A stretch of 64,000 nucleotides of DNA from Mayamaea pseudoterrestris (Eukaryota; Bacillariophyta; Bacillariophyceae; Sellaphorales; Sellaphoraceae), in the NCBI GenBank assembly GCA_027923505.1, contig BROI01000006.1:310001-374000 (forward strand), in the 5' to 3' direction. Below the pieces are notes generated by a model, which saw nothing but the letters and a program-made list of their open reading frames with translations, did not search any database and was not told where the DNA came from. Shown here piece by piece: positions 1-11,219 of this stretch. Position 1 is the first letter of the stretch, and every line of letters starts with the position of its first letter. The translations under genes were made by a program, and so were the position numbers.

Positions 1-203
1 GCATCGTACTTCATATTATAATTGCAAAGCGGTGACTCAATCATCATGCGCGTCCTCTATAACTCTTCAACTACAGACTACAATTTGTGCTCTACAACGT
101 AATTCGCGGATATCATTCTATGAGTAGACTTTAATAATTAGACTCATAATAATGGCTAAAATACTATCTTATATGCATGCAACATTAACATTTGAACGAC
201 GCT

Positions 204-3200
204 TTAATCAGCGCATCGTTGGGTCTGCTCAGGTGACATTCCAGCTCCGACGGGCAAGAAGCACATTTCGCCGTCTGGTGCTTGGGCAGAAACTCGAAGA
301 ATATTCGCGATTATGTCATCGGTTGCGACTGCGGCTGTCCTGGCTTCGGACGGCGGGTAGATTTGCCAAAACTTTTGTTTCTCGGTCTCCCAATTATTCA
401 AAATCTCGTCGGCGCGTTCGCTTGATGTCAATTGGAAGTGACGCTCAATCATAGCTTTCAATTGCGCTTCCCCTTCAGTCGTTACAATTCTCTGCACTTT
501 GACAATTTCTGGATTCACTTTCTTCATGAATGTTCCGTCGTGATCGTAAAAGTAGCCAAGACCACCCGTCATGCCAGCACCGACGTTGCGTCCAACACTT
601 CCAAGCATCACTACAACGCCTCCTGTCATGTATTCGCAGCAATGGTCGCCAGCTCCTTCGGCAACTGCGAAGGCGCCACTATTACGAACTCCGAATCGTT
701 CACCGGCGCGGCCTTGAGCATGAAAGTCGCCACCTGTCGCCCCATACAGGCAAGCATTACCTACAATGCTTGCGTCTGCAGCGAGAAAGCCTGCTTCATC
801 CGGCGGAACGACCACGAGTTCTCCGCCGTGCATTCCCTTTCCAACATAATCATTCGCTTCTCCTGTGAGGCGGATTGTTGTGCCAGGCAAGGTGAATGCC
901 CCGAAGGATTGGCCTGCACTTCCGTCAAATTGAACTGTGATCTTCCCCATGAAATCCGAATTGCCATGAGCTCGTGCAATCTCACCTGATAGCATAGCTC
1001 CAGTACTGCGGTCGGTGTTCTTGATAGGAAAAGCGACGATGATTTCACCTTGGTTGTCTGCAATCACTTTCTTTACGTCAGGATGATTCGCAACTTCTCG
1101 GTCAAGGTCAGAACTAAAGCCGTTGACGTGCACAATTTCCTCTTTTCGAACAAGCTCTCCATTTTCAAGCGCAGCCCGAAGGAAATTACGATTGTCGCTC
1201 ACTTGTGGGACGCCAGAGAAGAAAGGGGTCAAATCGACGCCTCGGGTTTTGGCGACTCGTTTCGATTGAACTTCGCTTTGCTGTAATAGGTCCGCACGGC
1301 CGATCAGATCCTCAAATTTTGAATATCCAAGATGAGCCATGAGCTGTCGTACTTCTTCAGCAACAAGTGTGAAGAAATTAACGACGTGCTCGGGAGTGCC
1401 TGGGAATTTTTTACGCAGCTCCTCTTTCTGACTGGTCACTCCCACCGGGCAGGTATTTAGGTGACACACTCGCGCCATAATGCAGCCTTCTGAAATCATG
1501 GCAATCGTTCCAAAACCATATTCCTCCGCACCAAGCATAGCTCCAACGACCACGTCTCTGCCCGTACGGATTCCGCCGTCGACTCGAATTGTGACGCGAT
1601 CGCGAAGGCCATTGTTGAGCAAGGCAGAGTGAGCTTCAGTCAGGCCCAGCTCCCATGGACAGCCAGCATGCTTGATAGACGAAAGCGGGGATGCCCCAGT
1701 ACCACCATCATTGCCAGAAATTTGGATCACATCCGCGGATGCCTTCGCAACTCCACAAGCGACAGTACCAATGCCCACCGAAGAAACAAGTTTCACAGAA
1801 ACTCCAGCTTTTTCGTTGATTGCATGAAGGTCGTGAATCAACTGGGCGAGATCTTCGATACTGTAGATGTCGTGGTGCGGCGGAGGAGAAATAAGGGTCA
1901 CTCCCGGTTTGCTAGCCCGTAGACCTGCAATATACTCAGACACCTTGGGACCAGGAAGCTGACCACCTTCACCAGGCTTGGCACCCTGCGCCATTTTGAT
2001 CTCGAGTTGCTTGGCTGTCACCAGGAATTGGGGAGTGACACCGAAACGTCCACTTGCTACTTGATGCACAAACGAATTGGCACTGTCACCATTCTTCAAA
2101 CCCGCCAAATGTGGAAATGTCGCGCTGCGTCCCTTCTCATCGACGTCATTTATAGGAAGGCAACGAATGATGTCCTCTCCGCCTTCGCCAGAGTTAGACT
2201 TGCCTCCAATTCGATTGACTGCGATAGCGAGCGTCTCGTGGGCCTCCCGACTAAGAGCACCGAGCGACATGGCTCCTGTGCAGAAGCGAGTCATAATATC
2301 AGCAGCCGACTCAACCTCTTCGATCGGAATACTCTGTCGATCCGATTCAAAATCGAGCAAGTCGCGGATATTTGCCAAAGGAGCCGACTCGAGACTCTTC
2401 TTGAAGATCTCATAGTCGGCTGCACTTTTCGGATGGACGCCGTCATTCTCTAACTCATCCCGGTTGGTGGCAGCACTCACTGACTTGTCGAGACCTATTG
2501 CCTTGTGAAGAAGCTTTGCCATGTCGGACGAGTTTATATGATACTCTCCTAATGCTGGAACCGGCTTGTAAAACCCATTATTGATAAGCTTCATCTTTGC
2601 CTCAGCAGCTTCTGGACGCATCATAGCAATTTCATTTGCAATATCCTCCAACGTCATACCGCCGATGCGACTTGTCGTCCCTTTGAAACTTCTGTCAATG
2701 ACTTCTTGGCTGAGTCCCAAGGCCTCAAAAATTTGCGCACCTTGATATGATGTCAAGAGGGAGATTCCCATTTTAGACAAAATTTTAAGCAGTCCATTCT
2801 CCACCGATGTGCGATAGTTTTCCTGCGCTTGAGCGACAGTGGCTTTCATCAGTTTCCCAGCTTGCATCTGTTTCTGCACCTTTTCGCTGCTGTGCCACTG
2901 TTTGACAGTTTCCAAAGCGAGATATGGGTGAACCGCGTTCGCGCCATAGCCAACTAAGCAAGCGAAATGATGAGTCGACCAAGCCCCTCCAGTTTGAATA
3001 ACAATACCAGCGTCCATTCGAAGTCCCTCCTCAATTAGTCGGTGATGCACAGCGCCCACGGCCAACATTGGAGCGATATATGTCGTATCGTCCAGTTCAG
3101 CTTGATCCTTTGCCTTGTCGCTGAGTACAAGAACTTCAACCCCTCCACGAATTGTCTCCACTGCATCATCGCACAGTTTGTCCAAAGCCGCTTTTATCTC

Positions 3201-5351
3201 TGCTGGACCGCCCGCAAGAGAATAACGAGTTGATAGCGTTTCCTGCTTAAAGCCGCCATTCTCAGGATTGGCGTGCTCAAGTACACGGTCCATCTCTGTC
3301 TGAGTCAAAACTGGAGATTGCAGGTGGATGAGACGTGCACCCTTTTCAGAAACCTGGTAAATGCTTTCTTTCTTTCCCAGAGTTGTTCCAAGCGACATGA
3401 CAACACCTTCGCGAAGAGGATCGATCGGCGGATTCGTAACTTGAGCAAATCTTTGTTTAAAGTAGTTAAATAAGGGATGATTTCGCTCAGATAGAACGGA
3501 CATTGGCGCATCGTCACCCATAGAATAAGTCGTCTCTTTGGCAGACCCTGCCATATCTTGTATTTGCATGCCAATATCCTCCAAACTCCAGCCAAACGTC
3601 GCCTGGGCGAAAGTAGTCGTCTTGTCATCGTAAATTCTACTTTCATCTGGTTCCATTTTTACAACGTCCTTGCGTCCCTTTGCAATCCATTCACCATAAG
3701 GATGACCTGCGTCAAGAAGCGTGAGCAAGTCTAAAAGAAGCAGCCTATATGCAAATATTCATTCTCGATACTTACGTTTAGCAATCATGCTTTTGACAGC
3801 AATATTGTCCATGAATTCGCCGGTTTCCAAGTCGACATTAATCATTTCCCCGGGTCCTAAACGTCCCTTCTTTACAATATCCGCTTCGTTCAAATTCGGA
3901 ATGACTCCAGTTTCACTCATCATGTACACAGTTCCGTCCTTTTCGATCGAATACCGGGCAGGTCGCAAACCGTTTCTATCCAGCGATGCACCAACCGTTT
4001 TTCCGTCAGAGTACAGAAGTAGGGCAGGTCCGTCCCATGCCTCCAAGAGACCGCTGTGAAATTTGTAAAAATCAACAATCTCTGGATTGTTATCAAGACT
4101 TGGGTTATTTTCGTACGCCATTGGCACCATGGCCATGAGTGCACATGGAGCGCGATGCCGAGACTTTGTCATGAGTTCAAAAACGCCATCCAAGTTTGCC
4201 GAGTCAGAGCGATCCAAATCAACGACAGGTTCCAAAAAGAGAGGAACATCCTGCGTGTCGAGCATGGTAATTATATTCTCTGTTCTCTCGTAATCGACGA
4301 TGTCCATGCCGGAAACCTTGTTCTTAGCTGCCTCACGCGCCTTGACCCAGTTAACGTTACCAAGAAGTGTATTGATTTCTCCATTGTGACCAACAACGCG
4401 CATTGGTTGCGCCAAGGGCCATCGCGGATTAGTGTTTGTCGAAAATCGTCGATGGTAAATAACAAACTTGGAAGTGTAGTCTTCGTTAGTCAGGTCTTTG
4501 TAAAATGCCGGCAGTACTTCCGACTTGACCATGCCCTTGTATACAATGGTTCTGGAGCTAAAGGAAGCAAGGTAAACTTCATCATCATCCCAAACGAGCC
4601 CACGCTCACGTCGCACGACGCCAAATCGACGTCGCAACAAGTAAAGCGTACGTTCAAACCCATCACGCTCATTGTCATCATTCAAGCTCGCAGGAGCCTT
4701 GACGAAAAACTGCCAAATACTGGGCATTGCCTTGCGAGCGCTCTCTCCAAGCACGGACGGATTGACAGGAACTTCTCTCCATCCCAAGAATCCCAATTCA
4801 TTCGTCTTGCAAACATCCTCAATCAATTCCATCGACGCCTTTCGTCGATCATCATCACGCGGCAAAAACACCATGCCTACCCCAGGTTGCATGCAACTGT
4901 CCGATACAAAATCCTTGAACAGTTTCCATGGAATTTGCGTCATGATTCCGGCACCATCGCCCGACTCGCCGTCGCCTCCGCAGGCGCCCCGGTGCTCCAT
5001 GCAGCCCAAGGCTGACAAGCCTTGCTGCAGTACGCGATGCGTGGCCTGTTTGGTATTGGCAATGAACCCGACGCCGCAGGCGTCACGCTCCTTGACCAAT
5101 GGCATGGGACCGTCAAACATGTTGGAGGGGGCGTCCGTGGGAAAGGCGAAACGTTGCGTGGTGGTTGCTGTTGAAGTAGTGCTCGGGCGCGAGCAATGTG
5201 ATTGATCGGCATGCTGCCTAGAGTCGGGACGAGTCGCGACAGAGTATTGTAATAAACTCTTGGATGTCAGAGACTGCGGTGCAAAGGCCTCGACGCCAGC
5301 GGACACGAGCAGTAGGGAAAGAGCCGACTTCATAATGATGGTGATGGCCAA
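204..5351 (-). CDS. Ferredoxin-dependent glutamate synthase (Fd-GOGAT), plastid-targeted, two exons
   Basis: Makes two glutamates from glutamine and 2-oxoglutarate in the plastid, the second step of ammonium assimilation. Exon 1 is 5351-3776 and exon 2 is 3730-204, joined across a 45-bp intron (GTAAGT donor, TTTTAG acceptor); the sum is 1,700 codons plus stop. Residues 1-22 form a signal peptide ending before FAPQS, the ASAFAP-like plastid motif. The class II amidotransferase domain begins at Cys92 (ERDACGVGF), the likely N-terminus after maturation. The FMN-binding synthase domain lies near residues 950-1310, the 3Fe-4S cysteines (C-x5-C-x4-C) near 1270, and the C-terminal GXGXG domain after about 1475. 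There is no NAD(P)H-oxidising beta region, and the length fits ferredoxin-type enzymes rather than the roughly 2,200-residue NADH form. The ferredoxin assignment is inferred from that absence. Confidence 0.95.
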
Positions 5352-5810
5352 TGAAAGTGCGTCAGGCGTGTCGAAAGAAGAAACAGTGAGATGAACAAAG
5401 TAGCTATCCCTACGAAATGCTCAAGTCCTCAGTTTGTTCTTCTTCTTCACTTTCAGCTGCGACTGGAAGCCAACAAGAATAGAAGCAAAAGTACTGGCGG
5501 AGAAAACGAGAGACGTGAGCTGCGTTTGTTCCGACGTTTCTTCCTTGCAAATGCACCTTCGCGCAGTCAGTCGAGTTCGAAGCACCAGAACCACGAAAAT
5601 TGAGTACCGATGTGATATTCTTGTCACGGTACGACATTTTTGAAAATCCACGGAGGATTGCAATTTGCTCATGAGCGCTCATGAAACGAAGCTAGCGTGA
5701 TATTGAAGCACAGTATCAATCACAACAGTCGCTGGAGAGTACATTCGGGAAGCTCTCGCCAGCACCATGGCATCCTTCGCCCTCGATTACTGCTACATTA
5801 AGCCCATACC
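5352..5810. promoter_or_regulatory. Divergent promoter region between the glutamate synthase gene and a small membrane-protein gene
   Basis: This 459-bp gap separates two genes transcribed away from each other, so it should hold both promoters and 5' leaders. Open frames run through it on both strands, but none has motifs or splice continuity that would support a gene. An ATG in strong context (CACCATGG) at 5767 lies upstream and out of frame of the plus-strand start at 5811. I see no convincing TATA box. Confidence 0.35.
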
Positions 5811-6443
5811 ATGTCGGACGCCAAGAGCATATTCCTCACCAACGAGAACTTGGCGTTTTCGTTGCCGTTGATTTCGGTGGTTTCCATTTACGTACGTTTC
5901 GAAGATGATTGTCCGTTGCATGCTCGACAAGCTTCTAAATCGTGGTTGGTCGACCAAAGTGATGTCCCTCATCTCACCATCATTCTTCTCTTTTTGTTTC
6001 CACAGCTCTACTTTAAGTTTATTCCCACGGGAATCGCCTTGTCGTTAATTGCAGGCGTCGCGCTGATTCTGTATCTGCGAAAGCAGGTCAAAGCCCGTAC
6101 GTTTCAATCGGATGATATTGTTTACGATTCTCGTCGTATTGCTAGTGGTTGTCAAGTCTAACGAATCTGTATCTCACAACAAACATCCCAATTCATTTCA
6201 GAAAAAGACCACAAGCTTACGAACCTTGACGAGAATTCGATTCGCGAGCTGGTTGGCGAGGAGCACGCTGGCGACAAGTTGCTGTCCAAGGCCAAGAGGC
6301 AGCAACTCAAGCAGCAACGAAAGCAGGTCAAGGCCCGACTGGCCAAGGACGGCATTGTCGCCGACGACGACAATGATCAAGGAGAGGACGATGAGGATGA
6401 TTTGGGTGTCTTTGCCAAGACGACAAAGGCCAAGAAGCGATAG
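5811..6443 (+). CDS. Small two-helix membrane protein of unknown function, three exons
   Basis: Exons 5811-5891, 6006-6096 and 6202-6443 join to 137 codons plus stop. Both introns (114 and 105 bp) begin GTACGT and end CAG, and phases match. The protein has two hydrophobic segments (about residues 12-32 and 37-54) separated by a short turn, then a long charged, Lys/Gln/Asp-rich cytosolic-type tail ending in AKTTKAKKR. The layout resembles small ER membrane proteins, but I do not recognise the family. Intron 1 is a multiple of three and free of stops, so its retention would insert 38 residues instead of ending the protein. It is convergent with the cyclophilin gene (97 bp between stops). The gene model rests on splice signals and frame continuity. 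Confidence 0.75.
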
Positions 6444-6540
6444 ATTGTTGGATTGTCGCGCGATGGAGAAGGCATATAAGGCTTATTCGATGGATAGCTA
6501 AAACATGTGCTGTGACATCTTTCACTTGAGTAAACCTATC

Positions 6541-7421
6541 TTACAACTCACCACATTCTACAATTCGAATGGGAATTTTCGGCTTGCTGCTATCAACTGG
6601 AGCTGCTTCCACCTTGCGAAGAGTCGTCATGCTATCCGCATCCAACACTTGACCAAAAACAACGTGCTTGCCATCCAGCCACTCGGCCTTGGCAGTTGTG
6701 ACAAAGAACTGACATCCATTTTGGTTTGGTTGCCCAGCATTGGCCATGGACAACCGGCCTGGTTGATCATGCTTGTGTAAAAAGTTTTCGTCGGCAAACG
6801 TTGTTGTTCCGTAGATGCACATTTGCCCGGATCCATCACCATTGACAATGTCTCCCCCCTATACAAGAGCGAAAGGTTAGTTAAGCCATTCGGAAAGTCT
6901 GCCCATAGTCGCTCTGACGCTGCATCAGCTACTGTCCATGCTCTCTTTGCATATTGCATACTCGCCTCTCGTCATCATGTTAAACTTACCTGTATCATGA
7001 ACCCAGCAATAATGCGATGAAATGCTGTATCCTTGTAGCCTACGGGTTGCTCATTCTGACGATATTCTCCAGTGCAAAGTTGGCGAAAGTTTTCGCAGGT
7101 TCGTGGGCACTGACATAAGGAATAAGGAATGATAGCATGCAATATGTGAGTGCAGGAGCGAGCAACGGTGACGTGCGGCATGACGGCCTTTTTGAACGTC
7201 GCTTTGCAGCTTGTCAACCAGATCAATACTCTACCAGTATTGACCTTAACAATCACACTGTATTTACGTACATCCTTGACAAAGAGCTCCAGTTTGATGC
7301 GACCGAGCGGAACAGCTTGATCCGCATTCGGTCCCATGGCTAAATCGAAAAAGACGACGACGTTTCCTCGCTCAATGGCGTCCATGACGGCCGGATCGGG
7401 ACCTGATGGAATGTTGCTCAT
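6541..7421 (-). CDS. PPIH: Cyclophilin H-type peptidyl-prolyl cis-trans isomerase, three exons
   Basis: Exons 7421-7272, 7109-6990 and 6858-6541 join to 195 residues. Introns are 162 and 131 bp with GTACGT and GTAAGT donors. The protein is a single cyclophilin domain with the catalytic set visible: Arg in [12 protein letters not shown], the following Phe and Gln, Trp in [12 protein letters not shown], and His in the same motif. The N-terminal arm, the insert after CTGEYRQ and the C-terminal IVECGEL match cyclophilin H, the member that binds the U4/U6 snRNP protein PRPF4 in the spliceosome. The H-type call is from sequence pattern; another nuclear or cytosolic single-domain cyclophilin remains possible. 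There is no targeting peptide. Confidence 0.9.
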
Positions 7422-7778
7422 TTTGTTAATGGATCGCTGTGTCGTTGTATGATAGCAAATGCGATAGAAGTACAATACAATGCAAGTTCGACGGTATGAC
7501 GGCAATGGTCAAAGCGTGACAGTTGTCTCTTCGTTACTGCGGAGTACCGGAACGACGTCTCTTGACAGCCAATGCACGCAAAACACACTTGCTCGTGATC
7601 CTCACGACCACAACGCCTCTCAACTACCGCAAGAACAATCTTTCAATCGCTTCTTGCACATGTACAAGATCCGCAACGAACGTTGATATAATCTAATATC
7701 GTTTCCGGTCTTGTTTCAACGATTCTCGCAGCGTGAAAAAGTTGCCATCAACACTGCCACTCTCGACGAGGGTTCTGA
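7422..7778. promoter_or_regulatory. Divergent promoter region between cyclophilin and organellar DNA polymerase genes
   Basis: The two genes are transcribed away from this 357-bp gap, which must hold both leaders. No gene, repeat or clear core-promoter motif is visible. Placement rests only on gene orientation. Confidence 0.35.
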
Positions 7779-10700
7779 ATGAGGCCCCTTTCTCATCGAG
7801 TCCAGCGTCAATTTGGACCTTTTTCATTCTATCTTATTTGCATCTCCTGGTGCTTTAACGGAATTCAGGCCTTTTCCAGTATGCTCCGAACGAGGCGGCT
7901 TGTTACGAATGCTACTGCTCGACGAGCAGTTGACGATTTGCTGCAAACCTCGCGTAGGCGCCTAGCACTAAATCACCTCATACGACCATGGCAAAGCCAA
8001 GGATCTTTCTACCCAACAGCAATAAAATTAGAAAACAATCATCGACTCTTCTCGACTGCGGCTCCGCAAGAAGTAGCAATCGCGCCCGCATACATTGACA
8101 TTGAACTCGATCCGATTGCAAATGAACTTGACTACGACCATCTTGATGGCGCCTTGCCTCCGCAGAACCACGATACAATAAATGAATCAGTGGAGCAACG
8201 CTTGCAGCGCCTCCAAATACGGAGTCAAACGAAACCCGGCGGAAATTGGAAACCTTCTCATCCTGTCGACTGGGCCAAGCACTTTGGCACTCGATCCGCG
8301 CACGATTCCGAACGTCTCAAGTCCCTCGTCCAACTGCCATCAGACCACCCAAACTACCATGACGTTTCCAACTTTTCCGCCCCCGACGGCGTGACCATGG
8401 TGCGTACGCGCGAGCACGCCAAACGAGTGGTGGCTCGACTCATGGACGCTGCCACGGATGGCAGCGTCATGCACGCCTGCGACACGGAGGTCATGGACAT
8501 TGATTTAAAGTCAGTCGGACCAGTGGGTAATGGTTATGTAACATGTTTGAGTGTTTACTCGGGTCCCGACTTTGACTATGGAGATGGGCCAGGCAAAATT
8601 TTATGGATTGACAATTTGGATGACGCTTGTGGAGTCTTGCAAGAGTTTAAGGAATGGCTGGAGGACGATCGACACTACAAGGTTTGGCACAATTACGGAT
8701 TTGATCGACATGTACTTTGGAATGAAGGCATTCTAGTAAAGGGCTTGGGAGGTGATACAATGCACATGGCGCGACTCGAGAACACAGCCCGGGCAAAGCC
8801 ACTGTCGGACGGCGGCGGTGGAAAGGGATATTCCTTGGAGGTGCTTACGGACGAGTTGGTCGGCAAACGGAAACGACCCATGAAGGAGGTGTTTGGAGTG
8901 CCGCGAACGCGAAAGGATGGATCGCCTGGGTCTTTGGTGGACATTCCGGCAGTAGAGGAACTGCAGCGCAATCCACAATTTCGGCAGCAGTGGATCGAAT
9001 ACAGTTGCTTTGACGCGCAAGGCACGTGGCTGATTCGCGACGCTTTGGAAGAGAAACTGAGACAACTGCCCTGGATTGTTCACGAACAGAAAAAGTACAC
9101 TCTCTACGAGTATTACATGATGCACATGCGACCATTCGCCGAGGTTTTGACGGATATGGAGCGTCGCGGCATTCGCGTCGACGCCAAGGATTACTTGGCA
9201 TCTGTAGAGATGCAAGCTCGCCAAGATCGAGCTCGACATTTTCAAAAGTTTCGGGAGTGGGCAGCGACAAAGATTGGACCAAATGCGCTGGCGCTGAATG
9301 TTGCTAGCTCGGTGCAACTGCAAACGCTGCTATTTGGCGGAGCAGTGAATGAAAAGACAAAAGAGATTGTCGAAGCGGTAAGAACTTTTAAAGTACCTCG
9401 TGAGGAGATACCGGAGGATGCACTGATTGCTTTGGCGAAGCGAGACGAGGAAGAACTTGCTGCGAGCGACCCGGCGGACGCGAAGGACCACCTTGAAGAC
9501 ATGAAGGCCGTGCAGTTGAAAGCTTTGTGCAAAGAGTACGGGCTTAAAGTGTCTGGCAAAAAAGCTGATCTTCAGGATCGTATCAGGCAACACCTCTTGT
9601 CTCTCACCGAGCCACAGCCTGCCGATGGAATCGAAGACCTTTCCGAAACTGACTTGCGTGACGCGCTCATTGCACGCGGAATTTCCTGCGAGGGCACCAA
9701 AGCGGAGCTATTGGAGCGATATCGCGAAGATATTGACTACACGGAGAAAATGGTGAAACTGCAGGCCGCCGATGGCCGCGACGATTACGCCGTTGTCAGT
9801 CAGATGCTGGAGCAGACGGCCTTACAAGGTGGAACCATGGCTGACCATTTAAGCCACATGCAGCAAAAAGCTACTGAGCCCTCCAAGTTTGTGGATGTAA
9901 CTATAAGTGGCCTTGGCCTGGCTCCAGAAAAGTACACAACGGGCGGAGCTCCGAGTGTCACGGCCGATGTCATTGCTCGCTTGGCTGGTGATCCCTTTTC
10001 TGATCCACCGAAATATGGTACCGCCTATGCCAAATTTGGAAAGGAAGGCTGCGAGGCTTTTGCAAGTCTTGCAGCAATTGGCTCGATTGATACTATGATT
10101 GCCAATTTTCTGACCAGCCTTCAGGAGCTTGCAGATTCGGAGAGTCGAGTGCATTGCTCACTCAATTTAAATACCGAAACTGGCCGCTTGTCGTCGCGAC
10201 GACCAAATCTGCAGAACCAACCGGCACTTGAGAAAGACAAGTACAAGATTCGGAAGGCCTTTCAATCATCGCCGGGAAACAATCTCATTGTTGCAGATTA
10301 CGGTCAGCTCGAATTGCGAATTCTTGCCAGCATTACACATTGTCAATCGATGATTGATGCATTTGATTCCGGGGGCGACTTTCACTCGAGAACCGCCATT
10401 GACATGTTCCCATACGTGAAGAATGCAGTGGATCAAGGTGATTGCCTCTTGGAATGGGACTACAGCCAGGGCTCGCCACCGAAACCTTTGCTGAAGGACG
10501 AGTACGCTTCGGAGCGTCGAAAAGCCAAGACGCTCAACTTTTCAATTGCCTACGGCAAGACTGCACACGGATTGAGCGCTGACTGGGGTGTATCGGTACA
10601 GGAAGCCGAAGAAATGCTGAAAGCTTGGTATGCTGCACGGCCCGAGGTGCAGAAGTGGCAGGCCAATACGAAACAGATTGCACGCGACTATGGCATTACG

Positions 10701-11060
10701 CGGACCCTGCACGGAAGGTATCGCCACCTTCCTGATGCCAGGACGAAGAACCGCAAGTTTTTAGGTCACGCCGAACGAGCGAGCATCAATACGCCAATTC
10801 AAGGTGGCGCCGCAGACATTGCCATGATGGCCATGATCAAGATTAATGAGAGCGAAAAGCTCAGACAGCTTGGGTGGATTTTGCTGCTGCAAATTCACGA
10901 TGAGGTGATTTTAGAAGGTCCAGAAGAAACGGCTGAAGAAGCTTTTGAGGAGGTGTTGAAGTGCATGCAGCAGCCTTGGGTTTTTGGCCTTGATCCCATG
11001 GCAGTGCCGCTGCTTGTGGATGGCTCATGCGAGCACAAGACTTGGTACGATGCTAAGTGA
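7779..11060 (+). CDS. Organellar family-A DNA polymerase (POP type) with two internal SAP domains
   Basis: Single-exon gene of 1,093 residues. It would replicate plastid and/or mitochondrial DNA. The N-terminus has a hydrophobic segment followed by QAFSS, an ASAFAP-like plastid signal; a second Met about 34 residues in (MLRTRRL) starts a stretch like a mitochondrial presequence. The 3'-5' exonuclease is complete: DTE near residue 233, then WHNYGFDRHVL, then YSCFDAQG. Two SAP-like helix-turn-helix DNA-binding motifs follow at about 575-610 and 624-655. The polymerase domain has motif A (DYGQLELR, about 840), motif B (KTLNFSIAYGKTAHG) and motif C (QIHDEV, about 1040). The layout fits plant and protist organellar polymerases, not bacterial Pol I, which has an N-terminal 5' nuclease. 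Placement of SAP motifs between exonuclease and polymerase is unusual to me. Confidence 0.95.
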   Translation: MRPLSHRVQRQFGPFSFYLICISWCFNGIQAFSSMLRTRRLVTNATARRAVDDLLQTSRRRLALNHLIRPWQSQGSFYPTAIKLENNHRLFSTAAPQEVAIAPAYIDIELDPIANELDYDHLDGALPPQNHDTINESVEQRLQRLQIRSQTKPGGNWKPSHPVDWAKHFGTRSAHDSERLKSLVQLPSDHPNYHDVSNFSAPDGVTMVRTREHAKRVVARLMDAATDGSVMHACDTEVMDIDLKSVGPVGNGYVTCLSVYSGPDFDYGDGPGKILWIDNLDDACGVLQEFKEWLEDDRHYKVWHNYGFDRHVLWNEGILVKGLGGDTMHMARLENTARAKPLSDGGGGKGYSLEVLTDELVGKRKRPMKEVFGVPRTRKDGSPGSLVDIPAVEELQRNPQFRQQWIEYSCFDAQGTWLIRDALEEKLRQLPWIVHEQKKYTLYEYYMMHMRPFAEVLTDMERRGIRVDAKDYLASVEMQARQDRARHFQKFREWAATKIGPNALALNVASSVQLQTLLFGGAVNEKTKEIVEAVRTFKVPREEIPEDALIALAKRDEEELAASDPADAKDHLEDMKAVQLKALCKEYGLKVSGKKADLQDRIRQHLLSLTEPQPADGIEDLSETDLRDALIARGISCEGTKAELLERYREDIDYTEKMVKLQAADGRDDYAVVSQMLEQTALQGGTMADHLSHMQQKATEPSKFVDVTISGLGLAPEKYTTGGAPSVTADVIARLAGDPFSDPPKYGTAYAKFGKEGCEAFASLAAIGSIDTMIANFLTSLQELADSESRVHCSLNLNTETGRLSSRRPNLQNQPALEKDKYKIRKAFQSSPGNNLIVADYGQLELRILASITHCQSMIDAFDSGGDFHSRTAIDMFPYVKNAVDQGDCLLEWDYSQGSPPKPLLKDEYASERRKAKTLNFSIAYGKTAHGLSADWGVSVQEAEEMLKAWYAARPEVQKWQANTKQIARDYGITRTLHGRYRHLPDARTKNRKFLGHAERASINTPIQGGAADIAMMAMIKINESEKLRQLGWILLLQIHDEVILEGPEETAEEAFEEVLKCMQQPWVFGLDPMAVPLLVDGSCEHKTWYDAK

Positions 11061-11219
11061 TGAAGCATTGTTTAAGACGGGCTGGATATCACTAGACCAA
11101 GCATTCGGCTCAGGTACCACTATGCAACTCTGGGAGAACGACAAGAAGGCTTTGATGCAGTACCTGTTAGTAATAAACTGCAGACTGTATCGGTACATAG
11201 CATTGGTATACATACGCAG

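Noticed and set aside
4056-5015. A 319-codon plus-strand open frame within the glutamate synthase gene
   Set aside because: It is antisense to the conserved amidotransferase domain, has no motifs, and is explained by codon bias of the real gene on the other strand.
5391-5700. Overlapping short frames on both strands in the divergent promoter region
   Set aside because: No motif, no splice partner and position between divergent genes.
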